Positions 18,024-26,732 of a stretch of DNA of 64,000 bases are shown piece after piece. The DNA is from Gammaproteobacteria bacterium. GTDB lineage: Bacteria > Pseudomonadota > Gammaproteobacteria > Pseudomonadales > PIVM01. The position numbers and the translations under genes were made by a program. The stretch lies in contig PIVM01000015.1 of assembly GCA_003353945.1 (NCBI GenBank), forward strand, positions 1 through 64,000, in the 5' to 3' direction. Under the pieces are notes generated by a model. It made no database searches and had not been told where the DNA came from. It saw only the letters and a program-made list of their open reading frames with translations. Numbering within the stretch: the first letter of the stretch is position 1; the number at the start of each line of letters is the position of its first letter.

Positions 18024-19400
18024 CTAAGAGGCAGCTGTAGTTTCTGAAATGGTTTCTGAAATGGTTTCTGAAATGGTTTCTGAAATGGTTTCTGCAATGG
18101 TTGCAGTAATACGATTACGGTGTTGCTTGTACAGAGATGTTGCCATGGCGATGGTGTAGCCGAGCCAGGCGAAGTCCACTGCCATGAGCAATGCTGCAAG
18201 TGGGGTGAGTGCTGTGAAGAACACTGAAATCGATACGAATACCAGTGAGGCAATATGAAAGCGTAATTGCCATTGTGAACGTTTATCTGGAACAATTAAT
18301 TTGTTATGTGGCAGAGTGCTGAGTAATTCGATTGCTGTCATTGCTTGTCGTTGCAAGTGCAGATAAATTAAAAACGGCACAATTTTTTGCAACATACCCA
18401 TAATGATCGAACAGGCGAAGCCGTAGATCGTCAGAATACCAATCAGAATCTGTGTTGCTTGCGTAATGTTGTTGGCATTAAATGATGGTTCGGCAATATA
18501 ACGAAGAAACAGCAAGATGCTCGCCGCCAGAAGGCTGCCCACCGCAAGACGCCAAAACGAAATGGTGATATCAGGCAGTTTTCTTTTTCGTTTGCTTAGT
18601 AAAAATATAATCGTCAGTGAGTAAACAACGGCGCAGGTGCAAAGTAAGGTCAATCCCACAAACTGAACACTGGCGGCAGGGAAAAAGCTTAATAAGAGCA
18701 GGGCGATAAAAACGCCGCAGGGAATCCAGCGGGCGAGTCTTGTTGGGTACTCTGGAGTGACATGAAACATGGGGATGACCTGGTAGCTGACACCCATCAC
18801 CAACAACAACACCCAGCCACCGAGCCCCCAGCCTAAATGTGTGTAGGTGACATGGGGTAAATTAAGCAGAGTGTGAGGATAAATGTAAGTCAGTGCGCGT
18901 AACAGGCCGATGGCGATGGTCATTAATAAACACAGAGCCGCTAAACGGACTGTAAAAATAGAATTGCCTCCCCTCAGTTGATGAATTAACAAAGAGCCTA
19001 ATGAGGAGAGAAAACATACAAAGGCAATTAGCAATAGCGGTAATGCTACCCAGAACAGTTGGTAATTGGGAATAAGAAAACCGCAAGACAATAACAGTGT
19101 TCCGGCGATCAGACACAAATGCACCAGCATTGCGACAGGCTTTGCTGCAGGCAGGGCGACACCGCTGATGACCGGTAGTAACTGGAACAGTGCGCCCAGC
19201 ATCACCATGGCCATAAAACCCAAGGTGATAAAATGGGTTGCTGCCATTAAAGCTGGCGACCATTGCGAACGCAAGCCGTCACTGAATCCGCTCAATAAAG
19301 CGATTGCAGCGAGAACACCCATCCAGGGCGCGGTATTAAAAAAACGTAGAGGGACATGCAAAGGTGGGATGTTGTCAAAAGAGAGCCCTTCAAGCCTCAT
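18024..19400 (-). CDS. polytopic membrane protein, NnrS/heme-copper-oxidase-like
   Basis: A 458-residue protein with about 12 membrane helices. Conserved-looking histidines sit in helices: ALMAATHFITLGFMAMVMLG, HVTYTHLGWGLGGW and PMFHVTPEYP. This pattern recalls NnrS and the heme-copper oxidase/NO reductase subunit I fold, and suggests heme binding. Exact family is uncertain. It overlaps the DUF2249 gene by 4 bp (ATGA), and a hemerythrin gene is just upstream, so the operon probably deals with nitric oxide or redox stress. The C terminus is a run of SETI repeats encoded by a 12-bp tandem repeat. Confidence 0.7.
   Translation of the reverse strand: MRLEGLSFDNIPPLHVPLRFFNTAPWMGVLAAIALLSGFSDGLRSQWSPALMAATHFITLGFMAMVMLGALFQLLPVISGVALPAAKPVAMLVHLCLIAGTLLLSCGFLIPNYQLFWVALPLLLIAFVCFLSSLGSLLIHQLRGGNSIFTVRLAALCLLMTIAIGLLRALTYIYPHTLLNLPHVTYTHLGWGLGGWVLLLVMGVSYQVIPMFHVTPEYPTRLARWIPCGVFIALLLLSFFPAASVQFVGLTLLCTCAVVYSLTIIFLLSKRKRKLPDITISFWRLAVGSLLAASILLFLRYIAEPSFNANNITQATQILIGILTIYGFACSIIMGMLQKIVPFLIYLHLQRQAMTAIELLSTLPHNKLIVPDKRSQWQLRFHIASLVFVSISVFFTALTPLAALLMAVDFAWLGYTIAMATSLYKQHRNRITATIAETISETISETISETISETTAAS
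18041..18100 (-). repeat. 12-bp tandem repeat, five units, in-frame at a gene 3' end
   Basis: Five consecutive copies of TTTCTGAAATGG (plus-strand reading), the last with one change (TTTCTGCAATGG). The unit is four codons on the minus strand and encodes SETI repeats at the C terminus of the membrane protein. Copy number changes would keep the frame. Confidence 0.95.
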
Positions 19401-19657
19401 AGAATCCCCTCGTCTTTGAGCTGAGTCTCGTCATTGTCGTAATAGATGATGATCTCATAAGCCGTGCGTTTACCATCGAGCGTTTTGTATTTTAAATCCA
19501 GGTTTTTACAATGATCAAATAATGGATAGGGAATACGCCTGTGCAACATGCGCAGATAGACGCCTTCTGGCATGGATCGAAGCAACGCTGTCGCTTTTTG
19601 AAACGGTTCAGGCGGTTCCAGCTCGCTGGCATCAAGCAGCAATTCTTTGAGACTCAC
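19397..19657 (-). CDS. DUF2249 domain protein
   Basis: An 86-residue protein with the DUF2249 pattern: LDASELEPPEPFQKA, MPEGVYLRMLHRRIPYPLF, then a short beta-rich tail with EIIIYY. DUF2249 proteins are SirA/TusA-like in fold and are commonly encoded with hemerythrins and NnrS or nitric oxide genes; their function is not established. It sits between the hemerythrin gene (6-bp gap) and the NnrS-like gene (4-bp overlap), so all three are surely cotranscribed. Confidence 0.85.
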   Translation of the reverse strand: MSLKELLLDASELEPPEPFQKATALLRSMPEGVYLRMLHRRIPYPLFDHCKNLDLKYKTLDGKRTAYEIIIYYDNDETQLKDEGIL

Positions 19658-19663
19658 GTCTGC

Positions 19664-20092
19664 TTAATTCTCCATTTGCGCGATGAGCTCGGCTGCATTG
19701 CTGAGGTTGTTGTCCATCATCGGGTAGAGAATCTGTTCTTCTTTCATATTGTGTTGCTGAGTGGTGATCATTAGCGTTTCTGCAAGGCCAAGAAATGTTT
19801 GCGAGTCCTTGGCTTCAAGAGCTGTGTCCATTTGGGTAACTAGCGCACGTATTTGTGCATGTTCTTGGCGCATGACCATGGTAGGTCCTGTGGGACCGTT
19901 CACAGCTTCTAAGGCAGTAAACAGAATGGTCTCTTCTTTGTTGTCTATATGATCGAACAATTCACTACGAAAATTCTGCCAACTATTGGATGCCTTGTCC
20001 CAGTCCGAATTGGCAACAGCTTCTTCGGCTTGTGCAAAAAGTTCATCACATTGGCGGTGGTTTTGCTGCATATAGGCAACGATGGAGGACAT
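19664..20092 (-). CDS. hemerythrin HHE domain protein
   Basis: A 142-residue four-helix bundle. Candidate di-iron ligands are His13 region (QQNHRQCDELF), HIDNKEETILF, MRQEHAQI and QQHNMKEEQILYPMMD, which together give the H...HxxxE...H...HxxxE pattern of hemerythrin-like proteins. Such proteins bind oxygen or nitric oxide or protect Fe-S proteins (RIC/YtfE relatives). It is the first gene of a three-gene operon with DUF2249 and an NnrS-like protein. No obvious FNR or NsrR palindrome is visible just upstream. Confidence 0.9.
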   Translation of the reverse strand: MSSIVAYMQQNHRQCDELFAQAEEAVANSDWDKASNSWQNFRSELFDHIDNKEETILFTALEAVNGPTGPTMVMRQEHAQIRALVTQMDTALEAKDSQTFLGLAETLMITTQQHNMKEEQILYPMMDNNLSNAAELIAQMEN

Positions 20093-20420
20093 ATTGGTCG
20101 ATCTCTTTGTAGTTACTGTAGAGTTATTTTAACTGAAGATAGGGTGTTAGTCGTAATAAAATGTTAGTTATCGAAACCCATGTTTGTTTTTCTGGCCCGC
20201 TGCCTACTGCTTAACGAGGAAGGGCTTCGTTAGTATGTGAAGTTATGAATTCGCATTGTTCAGATCTCTTTCGTTTAAATAGAGTCCATATTTATTATGT
20301 TTATAAATATGCCATCGCTGATTTCAGCTAGTTTCACAAACAAGCGCCTCATCGGTCTTATAGGGTTATCTGTACTACACTGAAAAGGCTTGGTTATACA
20401 AGGTGTTGGCTGACGTGAAT
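20093..20420. other. intergenic region between divergent genes
   Basis: A 328-bp divergent spacer serving the hemerythrin operon (minus) and the PAS-GGDEF-EAL gene (plus). I see only a short inverted repeat, AACGA with TCGTT, near 20212-20232. I find no tRNA, no clear small gene, and no strong promoter hexamers. Confidence 0.5.
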
Positions 20421-23108
20421 ATGGCAGAATTTATACCTTTGTTAATAGGACTTTTGTTACTGCTGCTGGTTGCGACCACTGCTTTGTGGTTGCTTGAGCG
20501 ACGACGTTGGCAGAAACTTGCAACAGTGGTCCAGTCCCTGACGAAAGCCAACACGCGTATTCCCTGTGAATTTAGCGGTGATGCCCGGTTGGAGGAAGTC
20601 ACTACTCCCATCAATCAGGCTTTCGATGAGCATTTGCGGGATCAGCAGAATCAGCAGACAGAGTGTAAACGTCTGGAGATGATAGTGGACAGTGCCAGAC
20701 TTTGCTACTGGGATTGGGATCTTGATAGTGGTGCGTACCATGTTAACGGTCGTTGGCAGGAAATCTTGGGATTTGATCCGGGGCAGCTCGGCGATGATTT
20801 GTCACGTTGGAAAGAGATTCTTCATCCAGATGATCAGAAGTTTGTGGAGGAAACCGTTAGTGATCATCTTGAAAAGGCTAAGGCCTATCAGATCGAATTT
20901 CGACTAAAGCATGATGAAGGCCACTGGGTTTGGTTGCATTGTACGGGTGCTGTGATTAATTGTGATTCCGAAACCGGCAAGCCAAGCTGGCTTTGTGGTT
21001 CGCTATGGGATATCACCGACAGTAAAAACAGTGAACAAAAAACGCAACTCAGTGAAAGACGCTTGAAGCTTGCTCAAAAAATTGCGCGTATGGGTAGCTG
21101 GAGTTGGACTCCGAAGAACCGACATAGCTGGTGGTCTGATTATCTCTATGAAATGTATGGCATGACGCCGCAGTTGACACCCCCCAGTCCACAAGAGCTT
21201 GAACCATTTATTCATCCCGCTGATCGAGATACTTTTTATCAGGCAATCGAGAATTTAGTTGCCGGCGAGGCGCAGGAATTTGAGTATCGCATTAACGATG
21301 CTAGGGGGAATAACCATTACTTTTATACCTATGCCGTTCCAAAACGCAGTGCAGGGAAAGAAAGTTGTGGATTTGATGGCATCGTGATGGACATCGGTGA
21401 TCGTAAGGCAGCTGAAGAAAGGCAGCGATTGGCCCAAGCTGTGTTTGATAATGCAGCTGAAGGGATGATGGTGACCGATGGTGATGCGCGGATTATCGCT
21501 GTTAACTCGGCTTTTTGCCATATTACAGGTTATGGAGAGGCAGAGGTTCTGGGGCATAACCCGAGGATGCTGGGCTCTCAGCGGCATGACAGGTATTTTT
21601 TTGAACAGATGTGGCAGCTGTTGACTGAGGAAGGTGTGTGGCAGGGGGAGATTTGGAACAATCGGAAAAATGGTGAGTCATATCCATTGTGGATGAGTAT
21701 CAACAAGGTCACAGACAGTAATGGTGTTGTTGTGAACTACGTGGCGGCATTTAGCGATCTTAGTCATATTAAAGACTCTGAACAAAAGCTGCATTACTTG
21801 TCTCAGCACGACTCTCTGACTGACTTGCCGAATCGAGTTCTGTTTTCCAGCCGTTTGGAAAATGCGATGAAGCAAGCGCGCGTTCATGGTGCTGAGCTGG
21901 CGGTTTTGTTTCTTGATCTGGATAACTTCAAACATGTCAATGATGGGTTTGGGCACGCGATTGGTGATGAGGTGTTGCAGGTTCTGGGGCAGCGCCTGCA
22001 AGGTATCATGCCTGGGGAGGAAGCGCTTGCCCGCCTTGGCGGAGATGAGTTTGCCGTGCTGTTGGTTGATGGTGCGGATCGTCAAGGGGTGGTAGAGCTG
22101 GCGACCAAGATATTAAAAACAATTGCTACACCGCTGGAGATTGCTGGTCACGAGTTGTCAATGGGAGGCAGTATTGGCGTCAGTGTCTTTCCTTCCGATG
22201 GAGAGACAGTAATGGAATTGTTGAAACATGCTGATGCGGCGATGTATCAGGCCAAGGGGTCTGGTCGCAACACCTATCAATTTTTCAGTGCCGACATGAC
22301 TCGAGAAGTATTTGAGCGAGTGTTGCTGGAAAGCAATTTGCGCCAAGCGCTGGATGAACAACAATTAGTTGTTTTCTACCAGCCTCAGTTGGATCTGGCT
22401 AGTGGTCGTGTGGTTGGCGCTGAAGCATTAATACGTTGGCAACATCCTCATATGGGTATGATTTCTCCCGCACGTTTTATTCCGTTGTCAGAAGAATGTG
22501 GCTTGATAGTGCCAATTGGCGAGTGGGTTTTGCAGCAAGCCTGTCGTCAGATGGTTGCTTGGCGTAAGGCTGGCCACCCGCTGGAGCGCATTGCAGTGAA
22601 CTTCTCGGTAGTGCAGTTAATTCAGCCGGATAGTGTCGAGATGGTCAAGCGAGTGTTGCATGACACCCAGTGCCAAGGGCAGTGGTTGGAATTGGAAGTC
22701 ACGGAAAGCTGCGTGATGCATGGAGCCGAAGGTTTGATTGTTGTGTTGGATGCTTTTCGACAGATGGGTATTTCGCTTGCCATAGATGATTTTGGTACAG
22801 GCTATTCTTCGCTTAGCTACCTCAAGCGCCTGCCGATTGATAACCTTAAAGTTGATAAGTCTTTTGTCGACGGTATTCCCGATGGTGAAGATGATGTTGC
22901 TATCAGCAGGGCCATTATTGCTCTGGGAAAATCTTTGCGCTTGAACTTGATGGCTGAGGGTATTGAGACCCGGGCACAGAGAGACTTTCTAATTGCACTG
23001 GGTTGTGAACAGGGGCAGGGCTTCTTGTTTTCTCCGCCGGTTCCTGCTGATCAGTTCATAGAATATTTGAATCAATTGCCTGCTGTATGGCAGATTGATT
23101 CGGCTTGA
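20421..23108 (+). CDS. membrane-anchored PAS-GGDEF-EAL c-di-GMP signalling protein
   Basis: An 895-residue protein. Domains in order: one N-terminal membrane helix (about residues 5-25, LLIGLLLLLLVATTALWLL), three PAS/PAC units (about 85-215, 220-335, 340-460), GGDEF (about 465-625) and EAL (about 640-890). The cyclase signature RLGGDEFAVLL is intact. The phosphodiesterase domain has GAEALIRWQHP, the metal motif AIDDFGTGYSSL and KVDKSFV. Both activities are therefore plausible, with sensing by PAS. I use the ATG at 20421; GTG and TTG codons up to 18 bp upstream are alternatives. The next gene downstream is a protease lipoprotein. Confidence 0.92.
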   Translation: MAEFIPLLIGLLLLLLVATTALWLLERRRWQKLATVVQSLTKANTRIPCEFSGDARLEEVTTPINQAFDEHLRDQQNQQTECKRLEMIVDSARLCYWDWDLDSGAYHVNGRWQEILGFDPGQLGDDLSRWKEILHPDDQKFVEETVSDHLEKAKAYQIEFRLKHDEGHWVWLHCTGAVINCDSETGKPSWLCGSLWDITDSKNSEQKTQLSERRLKLAQKIARMGSWSWTPKNRHSWWSDYLYEMYGMTPQLTPPSPQELEPFIHPADRDTFYQAIENLVAGEAQEFEYRINDARGNNHYFYTYAVPKRSAGKESCGFDGIVMDIGDRKAAEERQRLAQAVFDNAAEGMMVTDGDARIIAVNSAFCHITGYGEAEVLGHNPRMLGSQRHDRYFFEQMWQLLTEEGVWQGEIWNNRKNGESYPLWMSINKVTDSNGVVVNYVAAFSDLSHIKDSEQKLHYLSQHDSLTDLPNRVLFSSRLENAMKQARVHGAELAVLFLDLDNFKHVNDGFGHAIGDEVLQVLGQRLQGIMPGEEALARLGGDEFAVLLVDGADRQGVVELATKILKTIATPLEIAGHELSMGGSIGVSVFPSDGETVMELLKHADAAMYQAKGSGRNTYQFFSADMTREVFERVLLESNLRQALDEQQLVVFYQPQLDLASGRVVGAEALIRWQHPHMGMISPARFIPLSEECGLIVPIGEWVLQQACRQMVAWRKAGHPLERIAVNFSVVQLIQPDSVEMVKRVLHDTQCQGQWLELEVTESCVMHGAEGLIVVLDAFRQMGISLAIDDFGTGYSSLSYLKRLPIDNLKVDKSFVDGIPDGEDDVAISRAIIALGKSLRLNLMAEGIETRAQRDFLIALGCEQGQGFLFSPPVPADQFIEYLNQLPAVWQIDSA

Positions 23109-23216
23109 AATCAATTGATTGAGTATTGCATCGCTATCGGAAAGTGCGTCGGCATGCAACGTTGGTGTAAACTACCTATGGACTGGCAGGTTTGATGGGG
23201 ATTGTGGAGGAATGCG

Positions 23217-25793
23217 ATGGTAGTTTGTGCCAGAAGCAGGGTTAATGTGTGTTTTCTGTATGTAATGCTATTGGGTATATCACTATTGCTAAGCGGTTGT
23301 GGTGGCGGGGGCGGCGGTAATGGCAGCCTTTTCGATCAAGACACCCGCTCTGGTCAAGTCACCCTCTCTGGTTCAATCACAGCAGCAGGCGGTAGTGTCG
23401 TGGATTCAGATGTCAATGATCCGGCTGCTCCCTACGAGAGCAATAATCAATTTACATCAGCACAGTCCTTATCTAATAACCGTTTGCTAAACGGCTATGT
23501 GACGGCGGTGCCCACTGGCAATGCAGGAGATCGTTTCGCTACTGAGCCAGATGAGACGGATGTATTCCTGGTGAATCTGACAGCGGGAAGTCAACTCTCT
23601 TTGCGCATGGCGGCAGACAGTTTCCACAATGATATTGATCTGGCAGTTTTTGATCTCAATGAAAATCTGGTGGTCTCTTCCAGTATTGAGGGTATTACTG
23701 AATCCGTATCAATAAGCAGTGACGGTGATTATTATATTGTTGTCTCAGCTGTCTCCGGTAGTAGTAAGTATCTGTTGAGTTTCAGCGCATATAGCCTTGC
23801 TAATGGGTATGGGCACGGACAAACGGCAAACTTTGTTCCTGGTGAGGCTATTGTTAAATATAAAAACTCTCAGCGGGTGATCAGTACGCCCTCTTCGGGG
23901 AAGACCGTAAGTACCCGTCGCGATGGGACAAAGATTACACTTAAACGTTGGAATCTGCAGGAGCAGAGTGAGCGGCAGATCCAATCAAAGAGTAGCGCTT
24001 TCCAGAATAATCTGGTTCAGACCAATCCCAATAGTTATCGGAAATTGCAGACCTTGGCACTAATAGAGGAGTTACGTGCAGATCCAGAAGTAGAATACGC
24101 GGAACCCAACTATATTCGTAAACCGATGTTGGTGCCCAATGATCCTGGTTACAGTTTTCAGTGGCACTATCCATTGATTAACCTGCCCCAAGCCTGGGAT
24201 ATTAGCACCGGATCTACCAGTGTAGTGGTGGCAGTAGTGGATACCGGTGTCTGGTTGGCGCATGAAGATCTTGCTGGTCAGCTAGTCAGTGGTTACGATT
24301 TTATATCGGATTTGGATACTGCTCAGGATGGTGATGGCTGTGACAGTAATCCGAATGATCCCGGGGATGGTGACGGAGTGACACCGGACTCATGGCATGG
24401 CACGCACGTGGCCGGCACTATCGGGGCGTTGACAGATAATGCTGAGGGTGTGGCCGGAGTGGCTCATGGCGCTCGGGTGATGCCGCTGAGAGCGATTGGT
24501 AAAGGCGGTGGATCCAGCTTTGATATTATACAGGCAATGAGATATGCCGCGGGTATGTCAACCAACTGCGGTGTAACACTCTCGAATCCGGTAGAAATCA
24601 TCAATCTCAGTTTGGGTGGTGAAGGGTATTCTCAGGCCGAACAGGATGTTGTTAGCGAAATAGTCGATAATAGAGGCATTATGATGGCAGCTGCTGCCGG
24701 AAACGAGCATAGTAGCGCGCCCAATTATCCAGCCAGCTATGACGGTGTAATTTCGGTTAGCGCGGTTGATGCTAATGGCGCATTTGTGAGTCGATACTCC
24801 AATTATGGAGACTATGTTGATATTGCAGCACCGGGTGGTAATCTTTCGATCAGTGAAGACGGCATACTTAGCACCTTCGTGACCGATGGTGGTCGTAAGG
24901 AAAGCTCAGCTTATGCCTACTTTGAGGGCACCTCCATGGCAACGCCCCACGTTGCCGGCGTATTGGCGTTGATGAAATCTATCTATCCGCCATTAACTCC
25001 TGGAGACGTTGATTTGCTGTTACGAGACGGCCAAATGAGCAATGATAAGGGGACAGCCGGTCGGGACAACTTTTATGGTCATGGACTGCTGGATGCCTTA
25101 AAGTCTGTGCAAGCTGCACAAAATCTGGCAACCGGTAACGTCAAGGCGGCCTTGGTGTTCAGCCCCAGTAGTCTCACGTTTAACAGTAGCGATACTACCA
25201 ACAAGCTCACCGTTTCAAAGGTGGGGGGCAGTGAGCCCCTGTCAGTATTATCGGTGAGCACGACACAGAGCTGGGTAAGCGTATCGGCTCAAGACGTGAA
25301 TAGTGACGGCCTGGGTATATACCAGGTCACTGTTGACCGCACTGGGCTGATTGACGGCAGCTACAGTGCGACAGTGAATTTTACTGACAGTGACGACGGT
25401 ATTCTCAGTGTGCCAGTTGTTCTGCAGGTGGGTGTCTCCAATGATGTGGGCGATGCGGGTTTTGTCTATATATTGTTGCTGGATGCACAGAGTGGTGAAA
25501 CGGTGGAGCAAGTTGAAAAGTCAGCTTCAACAGGAACATACAGTTTTCAGTTTGATGTGTCTCCGGGTAGCTATCAGCTGATTGCTGGCTCGGATGTTGA
25601 TAATGATCTGACAATCTGTACCGTGGGTGAAACCTGTGGTGGCTATCCGACCTTGTCGGATATGAGCACTCTAAATGTCAGTAGTGATCAGGCGAATCTA
25701 GATTTTATTATTAATGTGACGGGTACGGTCTCGGCCAAGGCTGTGCGCAATGAGCCTCGGGTAATTGAAATTCGTCAAGCTGGACAACCCTGA
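23217..25793 (+). CDS. subtilisin-like (S8) serine protease, probable lipoprotein
   Basis: An 858-residue exported protease. A signal sequence ends in a lipobox with LLLSGC followed by a glycine run. Next come a PPC-like beta domain (TDVFLVNLTAGS to YLLSFSA), an inhibitor-type propeptide region (PGEAIVKY, ELRADPEVEYAEPNY), and the catalytic domain with Asp in VVAVVDTGVW, His in SWHGTHVAGTIG and Ser in GTSMATPHVAGVLAL. The C-terminal third has beta-sandwich-like repeats. The ATG at 23217 has a perfect GGAGG six bases upstream, which decides the start. A PrcB-like lipoprotein follows 64 bp downstream. Confidence 0.92.
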   Translation: MVVCARSRVNVCFLYVMLLGISLLLSGCGGGGGGNGSLFDQDTRSGQVTLSGSITAAGGSVVDSDVNDPAAPYESNNQFTSAQSLSNNRLLNGYVTAVPTGNAGDRFATEPDETDVFLVNLTAGSQLSLRMAADSFHNDIDLAVFDLNENLVVSSSIEGITESVSISSDGDYYIVVSAVSGSSKYLLSFSAYSLANGYGHGQTANFVPGEAIVKYKNSQRVISTPSSGKTVSTRRDGTKITLKRWNLQEQSERQIQSKSSAFQNNLVQTNPNSYRKLQTLALIEELRADPEVEYAEPNYIRKPMLVPNDPGYSFQWHYPLINLPQAWDISTGSTSVVVAVVDTGVWLAHEDLAGQLVSGYDFISDLDTAQDGDGCDSNPNDPGDGDGVTPDSWHGTHVAGTIGALTDNAEGVAGVAHGARVMPLRAIGKGGGSSFDIIQAMRYAAGMSTNCGVTLSNPVEIINLSLGGEGYSQAEQDVVSEIVDNRGIMMAAAAGNEHSSAPNYPASYDGVISVSAVDANGAFVSRYSNYGDYVDIAAPGGNLSISEDGILSTFVTDGGRKESSAYAYFEGTSMATPHVAGVLALMKSIYPPLTPGDVDLLLRDGQMSNDKGTAGRDNFYGHGLLDALKSVQAAQNLATGNVKAALVFSPSSLTFNSSDTTNKLTVSKVGGSEPLSVLSVSTTQSWVSVSAQDVNSDGLGIYQVTVDRTGLIDGSYSATVNFTDSDDGILSVPVVLQVGVSNDVGDAGFVYILLLDAQSGETVEQVEKSASTGTYSFQFDVSPGSYQLIAGSDVDNDLTICTVGETCGGYPTLSDMSTLNVSSDQANLDFIINVTGTVSAKAVRNEPRVIEIRQAGQP

Positions 25794-25857
25794 CTGTGAA
25801 AATGAATGAATGCTATTGGATCTTGTGGTTGTGAAAAATATCGTTGAGAGGAAAAGC

Positions 25858-26352
25858 ATGAGTATGTTATTCAAAGCCTGTTTCCTTGCGATTTCACTAG
25901 TTCTGTTGACAGCTTGTCAAACTCTGGGTAAGTCTATACCGGTGCAATCAATCTACAGTGGCTTATACTGCCAGGCAGGGCAGGGGATGCAGTGGTTGGA
26001 TGATGAACAGGATGTGAATGATGCTATTGGTGCTTCCAGGATTTTTGGTAAATCGGTTGAATTACCGCGTTGGGATAAGCAGAAACAACGTCTTTTGATA
26101 GTGTCAATGGGCACGCGACCGTCAGCCGGACACGTATTAACATTAACGGGTAAAGAGGCACGATTGTTCAATGAGACGCTGTATTTGCCGTTGCATTATG
26201 TTGAACCATTGCCGGATATGCTGCAGGCCGCTGTAGTTACAAGTCCTTGCTTACTGATTACTTTGCCGAAAAAAGAACATTATTTAAAAGTGTTGTGGGA
26301 AGATCAGGGTTTTAATCTGCTTGTTGAAGAAGATATTGGCATATTGGATTAA
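25858..26352 (+). CDS. PrcB-like lipoprotein (protease complex subunit family)
   Basis: A 164-residue lipoprotein with signal sequence and lipobox LLTAC (Cys at about residue 20). The C-terminal half has LIVSMGTRPSAGHVLTL and VVTSPCLLITLP, the pattern of the PrcB C-terminal domain. In Treponema denticola PrcB is a lipoprotein needed to form the dentilisin complex with the subtilisin-like PrtP. Here the gene directly follows a subtilisin-like lipoprotein, so a protease-accessory pair is inferred. I chose the ATG at 25858 because GAGAGGA lies just upstream and the signal peptide starts there. Confidence 0.75.
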   Translation: MSMLFKACFLAISLVLLTACQTLGKSIPVQSIYSGLYCQAGQGMQWLDDEQDVNDAIGASRIFGKSVELPRWDKQKQRLLIVSMGTRPSAGHVLTLTGKEARLFNETLYLPLHYVEPLPDMLQAAVVTSPCLLITLPKKEHYLKVLWEDQGFNLLVEEDIGILD

Positions 26353-26732
26353 GTGTGAAAGTCTTCGTGATTAGGTCTGTTCTAGCTTTGCGGTAAAAGA
26401 TAAAGCGTGGAGGAGAATGCAGGGCGTATAGGTTTTTTTTCGGCTATATCGGTAGAGGTTCATGCTTGTACCAAAAATGCTTCGTCATTGCACTTATCTT
26501 ATATGCCAGTCTATTCTCGGCCAGTCTCCTAGCTGATGTTAATGTCTGTTCTGGGGTGCAAGTGATCTTGTCAGCTAGTTAAGCAAATCAGCAGTATGAA
26601 AATGCGTTTTTCCTAAATGCTGACTTTTTGCGTCACAATAATAAGTCTGGGAATTGCCATGTTTTTATTTGTGAATGGCGGTACAATCAAGCGTTTTTTC
26701 GTTGTTTCTTCATTAGTTGATTGTGGTATGTA
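26353..26732. other. intergenic region, no convincing gene
   Basis: A 380-bp spacer. One frame between 26405 and 26580 reads as a hydrophobic export-like segment (FVIALILYASLFSASLLA) but lacks a credible start and stops early, so it may be a relic. TACAAT at 26690 could be the -10 of the following GGDEF gene, without a matching -35. Confidence 0.4.

Noticed and set aside
20093..20160. FNR or NsrR binding site upstream of the hemerythrin operon
   Set aside because: No TTGAT-N4-ATCAA or NsrR-like palindrome found by eye in the first 70 bases.
26405..26580. Hydrophobic, signal-peptide-like frame between the PrcB-like and GGDEF genes
   Set aside because: No credible start codon and an early stop after the hydrophobic part. 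Might be a relic, but cannot be supported as a gene.
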